Shown here: piece after piece, positions 10,301-20,184 of the stretch
Layout: every line of letters starts with the position of its first letter
How positions within the stretch are numbered: position 1 is the stretch's first letter
Source: Chondrosia reniformis
Taxonomy: Eukaryota; Porifera; Demospongiae; Chondrillida; Chondrillidae
NCBI GenBank assembly: GCA_947172415.1
Contig: OX359200.1
Location: 4,776,501-4,840,500 of the forward strand
DNA length: 64,000 nt
Direction: 5' to 3'
Translations under genes and position numbers: made by a program
The notes under the pieces: model-generated
What the model saw: the letters and a program-made list of their open reading frames with translations, nothing else
What the model was told of the DNA's origin: nothing
Database searches by the model: none

Positions 10301-12690
10301 TACACGTCACCAATTACATTTTAGTATGCCACTTTTTATGGTCATATCTTTACCTTCCCAAATGTATATGTAGTCACTGTACATGCTGTCATCGTAATCA
10401 GTAATTAACTTAGAATTCATTTTAATATATACAGTGCAAGTTACAATATACAAAGGTAATCTAATATAATATAATCTAATCTAATATAATATAATATAAT
10501 TAAATAAATAATTCATATGGCTCCAAGAAAGGACCTAGAAACAAAATGGGCATATCATCATAAAGTTTAGGGTATAAAACTCATTTTAAATTAAGGGATT
10601 TTTGATTTAGGCCTCCGTTTCTTAGAAAACGGAGGACAAAGTTTGCATATAAAAGGCCATAGGACTATAGAAAACCTATGGGAAATTTATATGCAAACCA
10701 TGTGTTATATTGATAAAAATTTTCAGTTTGTCCGATAACTGTGAAATCAACATATATCATGGTACATGTGTATAAGAAACGTCTGGCGAAGTTTTGCTTA
10801 ATTAAATGAGCAAAATAATCAAGATATAATGAAGAATTCAAAGTTACGATTGCGCAAGCTGGTGATGTATTGTGATGTTCTTCGAATGCGTCACCAACAC
10901 CTTCGTATGTCGCTCCGTACACACATTTTGTGAATCTTGTGACGTTGCGAAAACGTCACCGCCTCGTTGCTAAAGAAGATCATCCTTTCGAGAACGGCTA
11001 TGACAAGTCGACGCTCTCCTACGAGAAGGAGCTACCGAATAAGCGAGTTGTAGCGAAGGTTAGATAAAGCGTATTTGTATACGTTCATGTTAAGTTTAAG
11101 CCAGAATTGTTGCTATATATTGATGTAAAAGAAATTCGTACTTTGGTAATTTAAGCTCTGTCTTAGTCGACGCTCTCCTACGAGAAGGAGCTACCGAATA
11201 AGCGAGTTGTAGCGAAGGTGAGATAAAGCGTATTTGTATACGTTCCCGTTAATTTTGAGGCAGAATTGTCCCTATACTGATGCAAAAGAAATTCGTTTAG
11301 TCGACCGTATTAAAACTTTGGTAATTAAAGCTCTGTCTTATCTTCTTATGTTTTTATTCATTTTTTACTTGCAATTGTCCATGTGTAGGAATAAGGAGTG
11401 TTATATATTATGCTTGTTTAAATACAATCAAGTACTACACAGTGCAAGTTACAAATTTATACACGGATGCAAATGACTCCCAAAATAATCACAATCAGGT
11501 ATATTAAACGCTACAAGACTTTAGCCACACTGAAATTCTCAACTGCTGCATACAGAGTAGTAGTCTCTACAGATCATATAAGGTTAAATACATGGCCTTC
11601 CAATTACCTTTTCACACCTAAGTATAGACTGAAGATGATGCATCTGGATGCCATTATCAGCAAAAATTCCAGTCTCATGCAGGGGATCTCAGCCAATAAT
11701 CACCGCAGATTTGACTTGCCTTGAGTGTCAGCTAGGAGTACCATTGGTTGCTTGCATGCATTCACATAAACAACAGGGTTAGAGACGATTTGGTAACTTG
11801 CACACAGGGACATAAAGGCTGGGGCCTTTAATTTATTTCATGAACAATGTCCCTTGTGTGCAAGTTACCAAATCGTCTCTAACCCTGTTGTTTATGTGAA
11901 TGCATGCAAGCAACCAATGGTACTCCTAGCTGACACTCAAGGCAAGTCAAATCTGCGGTGATTATTGGCTGAGATCCCCTGCATGAGACTGGAATTTTTG
12001 CTGATAATGGCATCCAGATGCATCATCTTCAGTCTATACTTAGGTGTGAAAAGGTAATTGGAAGGCCATGTATTTAACCTTATATGATCTGTAGAGACTA
12101 CTACTCTGTATGCAGCAGTTGAGAATTTCAGTGTGGCTAAAGTCTTGTAGCGTTTAATATACCTGATTGTGATTATTTTGGGAGTCATTTGCATCCGTAT
12201 TATATTATATACCTCAGTGTGATTATCTTGGGAGTCACTTGCATCCGTGTATAAATTTGTAACTTGCACTGTGTAGTACTTGATTATATATGTCTTTATA
12301 TATATAGCTTTGCAATTGTCAATTAGTGGACCAGAAATTGATAAAGCTATCGGTGTTGTTTTTGGAGTTGTTTTTGGAGTTATTTTACTCTGTTGCATTA
12401 TAATGTGCATTTTATGCTGTGTTGGCACTCACTACATGTGTCAGCCTGTTAGGAGAACACCACATAGTACAGTGGCTACAGCAACATTTGATCCATCTGG
12501 TACCATCACAACCTATCCAGCCCTTCCACCTCAACCAACAGCCCAAGGCCTTAACAACCAGCCACCTCAAGGGGAATACCCCACTCAAGTTCTTTTCCCT
12601 CAGTTTGGATCTCTATCTCACCCTCCTCTGGAAGATCCAGATCCAGCAGCTCCTCCAGAGAGCTACCCAACCCATCCACCTCAACCTTAA
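7342..12690 (+). CDS. SRCR-paralogue remnant: signal-peptide exon plus membrane/tail exon, no ectodomain exons seen
   Basis: Exon 7342-7393 encodes a signal peptide (MSPQSFYLLLLLSSIQT) ending in phase 1 at a GTAAGT donor. Exon 12308-12690 starts in phase 1 after a tatatag acceptor. It encodes a membrane segment (IGVVFGVVFGVILLCCIIMC) and a tail sharing the QPTAQG, NQPPQGEYPTQ and PPESYPT blocks with the SRCR gene at 1961-4258. Joining the two gives an open frame of about 145 residues with nothing between signal peptide and membrane helix except about 10 residues. The 4.9 kb between is filled with transposon copies, and no SRCR domain coding was found in either strand. A second signal exon copy lies at 9673-9724. 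Either a dying paralogue whose SRCR exons were lost among transposon insertions, or a minimal membrane adaptor; the sequence does not decide. Confidence 0.5.
7680..8040. repeat. Single diverged copy of the palindrome-arm sequence
   Basis: This stretch (cttgtgtacaagttac through gaggatttcaaagcctgc) resembles the right arm of the long palindrome at 11463-12198, with many substitutions. It has no coding role. It is followed to about 8240 by three degenerate repeats of a block containing aacttgcactgtgtag. Confidence 0.6.
8322..8488. mobile_element. Hairpin MITE
   Basis: Arms run from gaataaagcctagttgaaag to its near complement ending ctttattc at about 8488. The central loop carries cgacccagaggtcttcatg. 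A related short element lies at 53711-53795 (acctctgggtcgaaact), so this is a dispersed family. Confidence 0.7.
8490..9305 (+). mobile_element. Dispersed element family Y, forward copy
   Basis: About 0.8 kb that recurs in reverse orientation at 10440-11405. Shared blocks include ctcgtaggagagcgtcga, tgtgtacggagcgacatac and tagtcctatggccttttat. A degraded third copy lies at 61380-61530. It contains a 63-codon open frame shared with the reverse copy, but the two differ at several amino-acid positions and at the stop, so coding is not supported. Confidence 0.75.
9382..9631 (+). mobile_element. Short element Z, Helitron-like 3' end
   Basis: The same 250 bp recur in reverse at 13256-13484. In both, one end is a short hairpin (agagtac-tacc-gtactct) followed immediately by CTGA and then host TAT. 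CTRR ends and insertion between A and T are Helitron hallmarks, but the hairpin sits closer to the terminus than usual and the 5' end was not defined. A perfect GC hairpin (ggggcgcc-tgc-ggcgcccc) lies just outside at 9362-9380 in this copy only. Confidence 0.45.
9632..9988 (+). repeat. Second copy of the signal-peptide exon segment (duplicate of about 7300-7660)
   Basis: About 355 bp at 9632-9988 match about 7300-7660 with few differences. The match includes the complete signal-peptide exon (9673-9724) and its GTAAGT donor, identical in the exon. The left edge abuts the end of the element at 9382-9631. Both copies are phase-compatible with the tail exon at 12308, so either could be the functional first exon. 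Confidence 0.8.
9989..10440. other. No feature recognised
   Basis: AT-rich sequence between the signal-exon duplicate and the reverse family Y copy. No exon, hairpin or strong repeat was identified. Confidence 0.4.
10440..11405 (-). mobile_element. Dispersed element family Y, reverse copy
   Basis: Reverse-orientation partner of 8490-9305. It contains an internal tandem duplication: the block gtcgacgctctcctacgaga occurs at about 11008 and again at about 11167. With the forward copy it forms a large inverted repeat around 9305-10440. Confidence 0.75.
11463..12198. repeat. Long near-perfect palindrome, arms about 350 bp
   Basis: The left arm 11463-11812 and right arm 11848-12198 are reverse complements with very few mismatches. 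They are separated by about 35 bp. The outer ends are cggatgcaaatgactccc and its complement, so the transcript would fold into a long hairpin. A truncated extra repeat of the outer edge follows at about 12210-12250. It lies directly upstream of the tail exon at 12308. Confidence 0.9.
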
Positions 12691-13255
12691 TTACAACTAG
12701 CAGGAGCTAGTTGGACTAGCCACCTCCTTAAGCACCTACGTAGTGGACCGGAATGGATCCTATTTGTTTGTAGTCATTATAGAAATAGATCTACATCTGC
12801 AAAATATTTAGATATATACTCAGGCAGAACATTAGACAATATATGTTCTATGTACTATATGTACTATATGTTCAAGTATTCAAATACATAATTAAAATTT
12901 CAGATCGGGAGCCAAGTCCTTGAGGTTACGTTACATGTACTTTTGAAAATAATACTGCCTGAATGTAAAATGAGGTGTACAAATTAAACACGTTTATAGC
13001 ATATACAGACTGACACTATGAAAGATGGTGTGCTCAAACGAAATATCTGGGAGAGGTTATAATGAGCAGGCAGCCAAAATGTAAGATATTACGACCTTTG
13101 ATCAGTCCGGATCCTTTACTAAAATGGTCGTTTATGAGGCGATTCATGTAGCTTCAGTTCTATAGTCACATAACTGACTTGCATGACATGCATCATGGTT
13201 GACAAAAAGAGTGAAAAATACCTATAATACTCATATACATGCATATCAGAGAGTA
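12691..13255. other. 3' flank of the SRCR-paralogue tail exon; nothing else recognised
   Basis: No coding exon on either strand. AT-rich with small direct repeats (atgttctatgtactatatg near 12840). Confidence 0.4.
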
Positions 13256-13484
13256 CGGTAGTACTCTCTAAGTAGGAATGGCCGGAAAAAAAATGGCCGC
13301 CCTATCCAATGTATTAGCAATCAACACCTCAAAAATCGCCAACGAAGCGATTTTCGGTTATATTCGGTTATTTGCAGCGATTAATGCACGCTTTCCTAAA
13401 TGCCAAAAACATGTTTCGACGCTCTACACGCTCTATAGCGTTCAAAAAGCGGCTAACTAGGAATAGACCCACTTCCAAAATTCA
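13256..13484 (-). mobile_element. Short element Z, reverse copy
   Basis: Reverse complement of 9382-9631 with few differences, including the terminal hairpin and CTGA-T boundary (here tcag at 13256). The other end runs into a CTT microsatellite rather than the GC hairpin found at the forward copy. Confidence 0.6.
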
Positions 13485-13523
13485 TTTTTTCTTCTTCTTC
13501 TTCTTCTTCTTCTTCTTCTTCTT
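13485..13523. repeat. (CTT)n microsatellite
   Basis: About 12 uninterrupted CTT units adjoining the end of the Z element. Confidence 0.95.
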
Positions 13524-13815
13524 TTATTGAATAGACTAGCGCTAATATGCAAACTTGTGCGGGCACGTACTAGTTATAAATCGTCATAAATATTTCGGAA
13601 CTAGGGAATAGACAGCCCTAAATCTGAATGCGCTCTACAATAAGCATGTTAATTGTGAAGAGCGAAAATTGTGGTCTTCTCGGACGCCATTTTTTAATTA
13701 AGAGATCATGGTCTTCGGCATATTTCTCTTGTCTAAGACGTTATTTTGAGATCTTCGCCAAGAAAACTTTCAAATTAATTTAAAACAAGTAATATTAAGA
13801 GGAAAAAAGGGGGAA

Positions 13816-14199
13816 TACAAGTAAATAAAAAACATTTACAAAAATGATGTTAGAAGTAGAAATGGCAGTGTTCACTAATCCATCTGCAAAAAGTATCGAA
13901 ACAAGACACTGATTATATGATAAGGCTAATCATACAGAAGTTGCATATATACTGAAATTTAAGTAACTTAACCATACACTTCTGTGTTTGGGCGCACCAT
14001 TCCTACTTAAGGTTAGTGCGCCCAAACACAGAAGTGTATGGTTAAGTTACTTAAATTTCAGTATATATGCAACTTCTGTATGATTAGCCTTATCATATAA
14101 TCAGTGTCTTGTTTCGATACTTTTTGCAGATGGATTAGTGAACACTGCCATTTCTACTTCTAACATCATTTTTGTAAATGTTTTTTATTTACTTGTATA
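13816..14199. mobile_element. Foldback MITE, arms about 185 bp
   Basis: Left and right halves are reverse complements with almost no mismatches around a loop at about 13998-14015 (between gcgcac and gtgcgc). Blocks such as cagtgttcactaatccat, tgcatatatactgaaattta and gtttgggcgcac recur, diverged, at 56305-56510. Part of one arm recurs at about 15770-15930, so this is a dispersed family with a young copy here. Confidence 0.85.
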
Positions 14200-14619
14200 T
14201 ATAATTATGGTGAATTGCAACTAATTACTTTCATGTATATGTATAGTTAGTATAAGAGGGGAAACATGAGGGAAGCAATGCTGTGGTGCAGTTTTAATTA
14301 GTGGCAAAGCACTGGTGGTTTCAACCAACCGTCTTGGGTTTGATTTCTGGCAATTGTTTCTTTCATGCTTTTCCATGATATTCGAGGATGGTAATTGTCA
14401 TTTGATTATCACTTAGCCATGGTCAGGAATGCTTTGACTACATAAGAATTTTTTTACCTGTTCTACCCTAACCCTACTATAGCTATAGAGTTTGTGACAC
14501 ATTTGCTTGAATTTTCATTTGCCAAATGCATATATAATTATAAAATTATTATCTCAGTAATTACACTTAGTCTAACAGGTATGCACCATCTTTTAAAAAA
14601 CATTCCTGTGTTTGGCATA
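14200..14619. other. 3' flank of the P450 gene; nothing else recognised
   Basis: AT-rich sequence downstream of the P450 stop codon. No exon or clear repeat. Confidence 0.4.
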
Positions 14620-17600
14620 TCAGCGGTGTTCAAATTTAACAAAGACTCCATTTTTAGGTGACATTGTTATACCAACTACAGTTTGTAGAGGTACTTCTGT
14701 GTCCGGAGCTTGAAGGATTTTGTACTTCCTTATTATATCCATTAATGCCATCTTAGCTTCCAGCATTGCAAATCTCATGCCAATGCAGTTTCTGGGACCG
14801 ACACCAAAAGGAACAAAACAAAGTGGATCTCTCTCTTCTTTCACCGATGCAGAAAACCTAAAAAAACATAATTAATCTCTGAACGACCACATGCAGATTA
14901 TTGCTATAGTCCATCTTTATGTAATAGATACTAAGGACAATCAGGGGAATATATTACACCTAACAAGCCAAGGGACCAAGGTCTCATCTTGATTGGGGGC
15001 CAAAGTCCTACTTGCATACCACATAACTATAAACTTGTAAAATTTTGCCTTTTTTGCGAATTAACCCCAAATCGTGAAAAATTGCTATGCCATGTTTCTC
15101 AAGTTTACATGTTGTAGTTAGTGTATGTCTCATTCACTGCAATGGTGAAAATAAGAATCACTAATATTCATTCAGAATCTGCGGATTTTTCAAAAATTCA
15201 CAAAAATTCTTACACTAACTACAAAACACAGGCATTCCTCAGGGAACATAACTTGTTAGCTAGTATACATCTGGGTCAAATGATAATATCACAACCATAT
15301 GCATACCTTTCAGGGTCAAAGTGCTCTGGTTCTGGCCAGTGATCAGCATTGTTATGAAGGTAATGAATAGGGAGCTCTACAATACAACCCTTGGGTATGG
15401 TAAACCCTTTGATGACTACGTCCTGTGAAGTTTCTCTACTAGTTCTACACATATATAGTGAGAATCTTAAATCAGTATAATGCAAGACCACTCATTAACT
15501 AAATTTAAGAAAAATAGTAGTTCTCAATCTAGCTTGCATTGTGGGCAGCACCTGTGACACCACACAGAGACACATTTAAAGTTTTAGATATATGGGTGGT
15601 AATGCTTGTTGTTGGAACTGTATGGAGCATGCATGGAATTGTAAGGCCAATCCAATCTTGATTACCAAGTGGTAACCAAACTACTACATATCAAACAAAG
15701 ACATGGGATCATACGTATATAGTAGTCATTACCCCTACTTCAGTTATCATGATGCACTTACGTATATGTAGAAGTGTTAAGTCTCTAAATTTTAGTATGT
15801 TATTTATGTATGGTTAGCTATTACATTTTCACTGTCTTATTTCTTTTTCAGATATACGTACGTACTAATCAGTGTTACAAGCACTGCCATCTCTACTTCA
15901 AACTCATTTTTATATTTAACTTGTACTTGTGGTCCAAGTTGTATACATATAATAACAATGTATATATAAATACTGATACCTCAAAGCAGGGGGATACATT
16001 CTTAGGGTTTCATTAAACACCCAATCTAGATACTCAATTTTCTGTGAAGCTTCATACTTTGAACTGTCCTGTGCGGGAGGGAGAGGGAGAGGGAGAGGGG
16101 GAGGGAGAGGGAGAGGGAGAGGGAGAGGGAGAGGGAGAGGGGGAGGTAGAGGGAGAGGGGGAGGGAGAGGGGGAGGGGGGAGAGGGAGAGAGAGAGGGGG
16201 AGGGAGAGGGGGAAGGGAGGGAGAGGGAGAGAGAGGGGGGGAGGGGAAAAAAGGAAAATCAGAAAACTGTAGACGAGTGCATAAATGACACAGACACATT
16301 ACATTCATAGGTATCCATTTTGAAGTCTATAATCTACTGTTTGAAATAGCCAGACTTCTAGTATGAAAATGTAATAATCAGCATTAGAATTCCATGCAAC
16401 TATGTATATTAAGCATCAGATATTGTGCAATCAATCCTCCTCTTCATAAGCATGTAATAGCCTAGCAGGATACTTGGTTAATTAGTAGAGGTATACCAAT
16501 TATCCCATCGTCCACGTATAAGAAACCTCTCCTCCTAAAAACAAAATTCACTTACTGCATTTATTTTAAAGTAATCCTCAACTTCTCCAGCTAGTCTATC
16601 CTGTGCATCTGGGTTAAGTGCCAGAAGGTACGTGCAGTAAGAAAGAGCATTGCTTGTAGTCTCGTAGCCTGCTAAGAGGAAGATATTGCTGTGTGCCACG
16701 ATTTCATTGTCAGTCAGTCCCTCTGAGCTTGTCCCATCTTCCTTGCGTGTTTCAAGCATCAACTGTAGCAGGTCTTTTCTCTACATACGTACATATATAA
16801 CGTACATATAATTATTAACAAATGAGAGTAATAAACTAGTGTATTTCTCAAACCTATAGGATTGCTTTTAGAGGTGCATTAAGTTCCAAACTGGAGGCAA
16901 TTAATGAAATACAAACAAAATTAAATTGAAAAGTAAATTTGGTCTACACTTTCTGCACCATACGTATATTGTAAAGCCTTCTAGTGATTCAAGTTTGATC
17001 CTCGTTTAAGTAGCTATAAAGATAGAAGTTTTCTACCAAGCGAAATGCACTAGTTTCTGTTAGCATTGTAGGTAGATATATGTAGTTAATATATCCTTAT
17101 GTTCATTTTAAGGGATTCTAGATTACCATATAGTATTATATATACGTACGTACTTGGAGATTATGTATATATTAATGGAGACATAATTGAGAAATGACTA
17201 AACAATGAGTGAAAATGAAATGCTGACACAGTTAGTTTGTTGTTTTTCACTAGGGAAAGGAAGCGTATTGAGCTCATACAAAGCTAACATGTGTTTTTTT
17301 TTAAAATACAATAGAACACTTTTTTTAGGTAATTAGTCATCCTATAGAGATGGTGGTCTACAGGATGATCAATCAATGCTGACAACAAGCAATATTGATG
17401 GTCAATGATTCAACTGGTGGAGAAAGGAGGAATAGTAGGAATTCAGCCACATACAAAGCTTATACCTGGAGTCAAAGGGGTCTAGGAATATGTCGTTATG
17501 TTATTCATTCATGCATTCACTTTTCCTTATATTCATATTACATAGTTATTGGTACAGGAGACCAGGTATTTTAGTTCATGAACTAGATGTTAGGGATTTC

Positions 17601-19641
17601 TTCTAATTGAGTCAAGGTTATCTTTGAGAAGGTTCATCTTTATTCTCTTGAGTGTCTAGAGAAGCTGTTAGTTTCTTGAGAAGCCGAAGTTTTGACCCAG
17701 GGAGCCTTCATTCTCACTGAAGAAGACCCCCAGGGTCAAAGTGTCTGATTCTTAAGTAGCAAACTGCATCTGTAGATATTCACAAGTCTAAAAATGAACC
17801 TTCTCAAACATATTCTAAGCAAACATCATTACACACACCTGAACAGTGCCGGCCTGAGCACGACGCTCCCTGATTAATTCCATTGAAGTAGTCTCGAGGA
17901 AGGCATATCCCTTAGCTGCTGTAGTTTTTGACGAAACAAACCTGATTATATGCAAAAGCCATGGAAATGTAGCTACATAGAAAAGAAAAGTATACACATT
18001 CGTCTCCTTACTTGTAGTACATACGTACATTAATTATGCTAATAAATGGTGGCACACTTACATAAGAGTCTTCTTAAAACCATTCCATTAAGTCTTGAGC
18101 CTTCTTTTGAAAATCCAAACACTGATGAAGCAGCTACTGTTAGGTCATCATCTTCAGTTGCCGTTTGTATATCTTTCCACCGACCAAAGGCACTAGCTAG
18201 TATCACCTCCATAGTAAACTTTCCAAACATTCTATAAACAAAACAAATTAACAAATTGTAAGAATGCACCAATTTACCAAAAAAACTGAAAAATTGTAAA
18301 TAAAGTAACTTACATTTATTAAACATAAACATATCTGAAAAAAATTGCACAAATCCTATGCAAAGGCTAGGATTTGCTGGTGTAATAACTTCAAGAGATT
18401 ATTATATTTTCGCATATGTAGGTATGTGTATACTTAAGAGTGATCTTCATTCAGCATATTACGTACTTATGGACATCAAAGCTCTGATTCGACCCTGAAA
18501 ATTTGTCAATTTTTTGAACCAATCTCTTCACACTCTCTGCAATCAGTGGCTCCATCTGCAATAGAGTGTCATAAACATAAATATGAAGAGATTAATCAAA
18601 TATATTGCTCCCTTACTAATTTCATTTTATGAGCACTAAAGGTGGGTGTAAGAATGCTCCTACTTCTCCTCCAGTGCCCATCTCTGGCCTGAAGGAGCCC
18701 TCTAGCTCGGTCCTGCTTGTTCTTGCGTAATAAAGCAGGAAAATGCTAGACAAATAACAGCAACACTTGTAATTAATACAAATCTGAATACTTTGCATTA
18801 GCACAGGAGAATACAGAAAGACAGATCTTCAAGTAGTTTATACATAAAAACATGAGAAGTACTAATATAGCTACTATTTTAAATATCATTTGACTAGCTA
18901 TTCTAATTCACGACAACTAATGTGAACTGATTACACGAACAAAATGGCCACCATAGAAACATACGTACCTCTCTATTGGTGAAATTGCTGAACTGTTTGA
19001 TAAATACTTCTCTCAACATTTCCAAGTCGGTTATCTGAACATAAGGCCTGCTTCCAATGTAATATCTGAAGCAAAGCAAAGCACAACTGCACTTTCACAC
19101 ATCAAGCTTTATAATATATGATTACTACACGTCTGTGTCTCATGATTATATATGATTACTACACGTCTGTGTCTCATGATTATATATGATTACTACACGT
19201 CTATGTCTCATGATTATATATGATTACTACACGTCTGTGTCTCATGCCTCATAAGACAGACATACCCACACACTGATCCATGCCTTTCTGCAAAGTACCT
19301 TTGAGACTCAGCTCTACCCTGAACAATAAAATATTCGTGTGAAAATTACTTTATAATAAAGAAAAACATTGATTTCACATTAATTTAGAAATGCATTCAC
19401 CAATTGGACAATCAATTCCGCGTTACCATCGAGTGCTCTAGGCGCTGGGCCTGGAATACCACATCTCTTGAGCACTTGATACGGCGCGTAGCAATAACTA
19501 TAAGCATAGAGACAAACCATTTAGCCTCGGTCCTAAACCAATTCGTAAGAATAGACACACATACTTGTACCAAAAATAGGTAATTAAAAGGAAGAGGAAT
19601 AATAAGATGAGCCCAAAAATGGTGAGTCCTTCGATGGCCAT
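14620..19641 (-). CDS. Cytochrome P450, CYP3-clan type, complete 12-exon gene
   Basis: Exons in transcript order: 19641-19565, 19497-19401, 19318-19266, 19065-18969, 18721-18617, 18555-18467, 18231-18062, 17972-17839, 16780-16556, 16068-15980, 15444-15307, 14857-14620. All phases agree and give 503 residues, the usual P450 length. N-terminal membrane anchor (LTIFGLILLFLFLLITYFW), proline hinge GIPGPAP, C-helix WRRSRSILTPTFSAHKMK, I-helix AGYETTS (311-317), ExxR as ETLR (369-372), FDPERF, and heme loop FGVGPRNCIG with Cys449. GPRNCIGMRFA and AGYETTS are characteristic of CYP3-type enzymes. Known role: ER-bound haem monooxygenase using NADPH-P450 reductase; CYP3 members oxidise lipophilic xenobiotics and steroids. 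Substrate cannot be told from sequence. An upstream in-frame ATG at 19701 would add 20 non-hydrophobic residues; 19641 is preferred because it places the anchor at the N-terminus. Confidence 0.93.
16075..16250. repeat. (GGGAGA)n purine tract forming the acceptor side of a P450 intron
   Basis: About 175 bp of almost pure purine on the + strand. On the transcribed strand it is a long polypyrimidine run ending a few bases before the AG acceptor of the P450 exon that starts at 16068 and encodes ExxR. Confidence 0.9.
17590..17760. mobile_element. Hairpin-family element in a P450 intron
   Basis: Contains the gttatctttgagaaggttcat block and a central dyad (ttttgacccaggg / ccccagggtcaaagtg). It belongs to the same dispersed family as copies at 22790-22970, 24560-24690, 25930-26020 and 30640-30790. 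Confidence 0.55.
19105..19250. repeat. Tandem repeat, 34-bp unit, four copies
   Basis: The block gattactacacgtctgtgtc recurs four times at 34-bp spacing within P450 intron 3. One copy carries a G-to-A change. Confidence 0.9.
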
Positions 19642-20184
19642 GCAGGCAGGACGGACGGAAAGCTCCGATGCAAAGCCAAAATGGCGAAAGTGACAAATCA
19701 AGGTAAATCAATAACTATTATGCAATCCAATCCTGTTAGAAAAAAAAAACATGGCCTGTTGGTTTGTTTGTTCGCGAACTCCTCCTTCGAATCGTGCGCC
19801 ATCGACCTCAAACTACTCTCACCTACTTAGGGATATCCTTGGAGTGTCCTAAGGGGGTTGGCTTTTTCTTTTTTTAGCCTTTTTTCGCTGATTCGGCCTG
19901 ACTTCCGTTATTGGCCGCCATTTTTGCTACGGAAGTATGCGGATGTCGTGGAAATATTAGCTGAACAGGAAGTACCACACCCGTAGGGGCGGGATTCTCC
20001 CTATATACGCGAACGCCTTACCACAAGATCTCGGTCTTGCTTCGTTACTCTTTTCAGATGTGCTATTCACTAGTCAATAGTGTTAGCTGGTACAAAGACT
20101 TTATAACATAGTACGATGCTAATGGTACACACTGTATATTTGTATACATGCGGTTTGAAAAATTGAATCTGAAAAGGTAACAAT
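19642..20184. promoter_or_regulatory. 5' flank of the P450 gene and 3' flank of the kinase-like gene
   Basis: The 543 bp between the P450 start codon and the stop codon of the next gene on the same strand must contain the P450 promoter. No TATA box or specific site could be assigned. Position, not motif, is the evidence. Confidence 0.4.

Noticed and set aside
11937-12428. 163-codon minus-strand frame identical over much of its length to 11467-11724 (+)
   Set aside because: Consequence of the palindrome. It also overlaps the real tail exon in the opposite orientation.
16044-16310. Glu-Gly repeat frame and the opposite Pro-Leu repeat frame
   Set aside because: Readings of the purine hexanucleotide array. 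The minus strand carries only the P450 exon 15980-16068 here.
19790-19830. Possible tRNA (ttcgaatcg block)
   Set aside because: The block resembles a T-loop, but no matching acceptor, D or anticodon stems could be folded around it.
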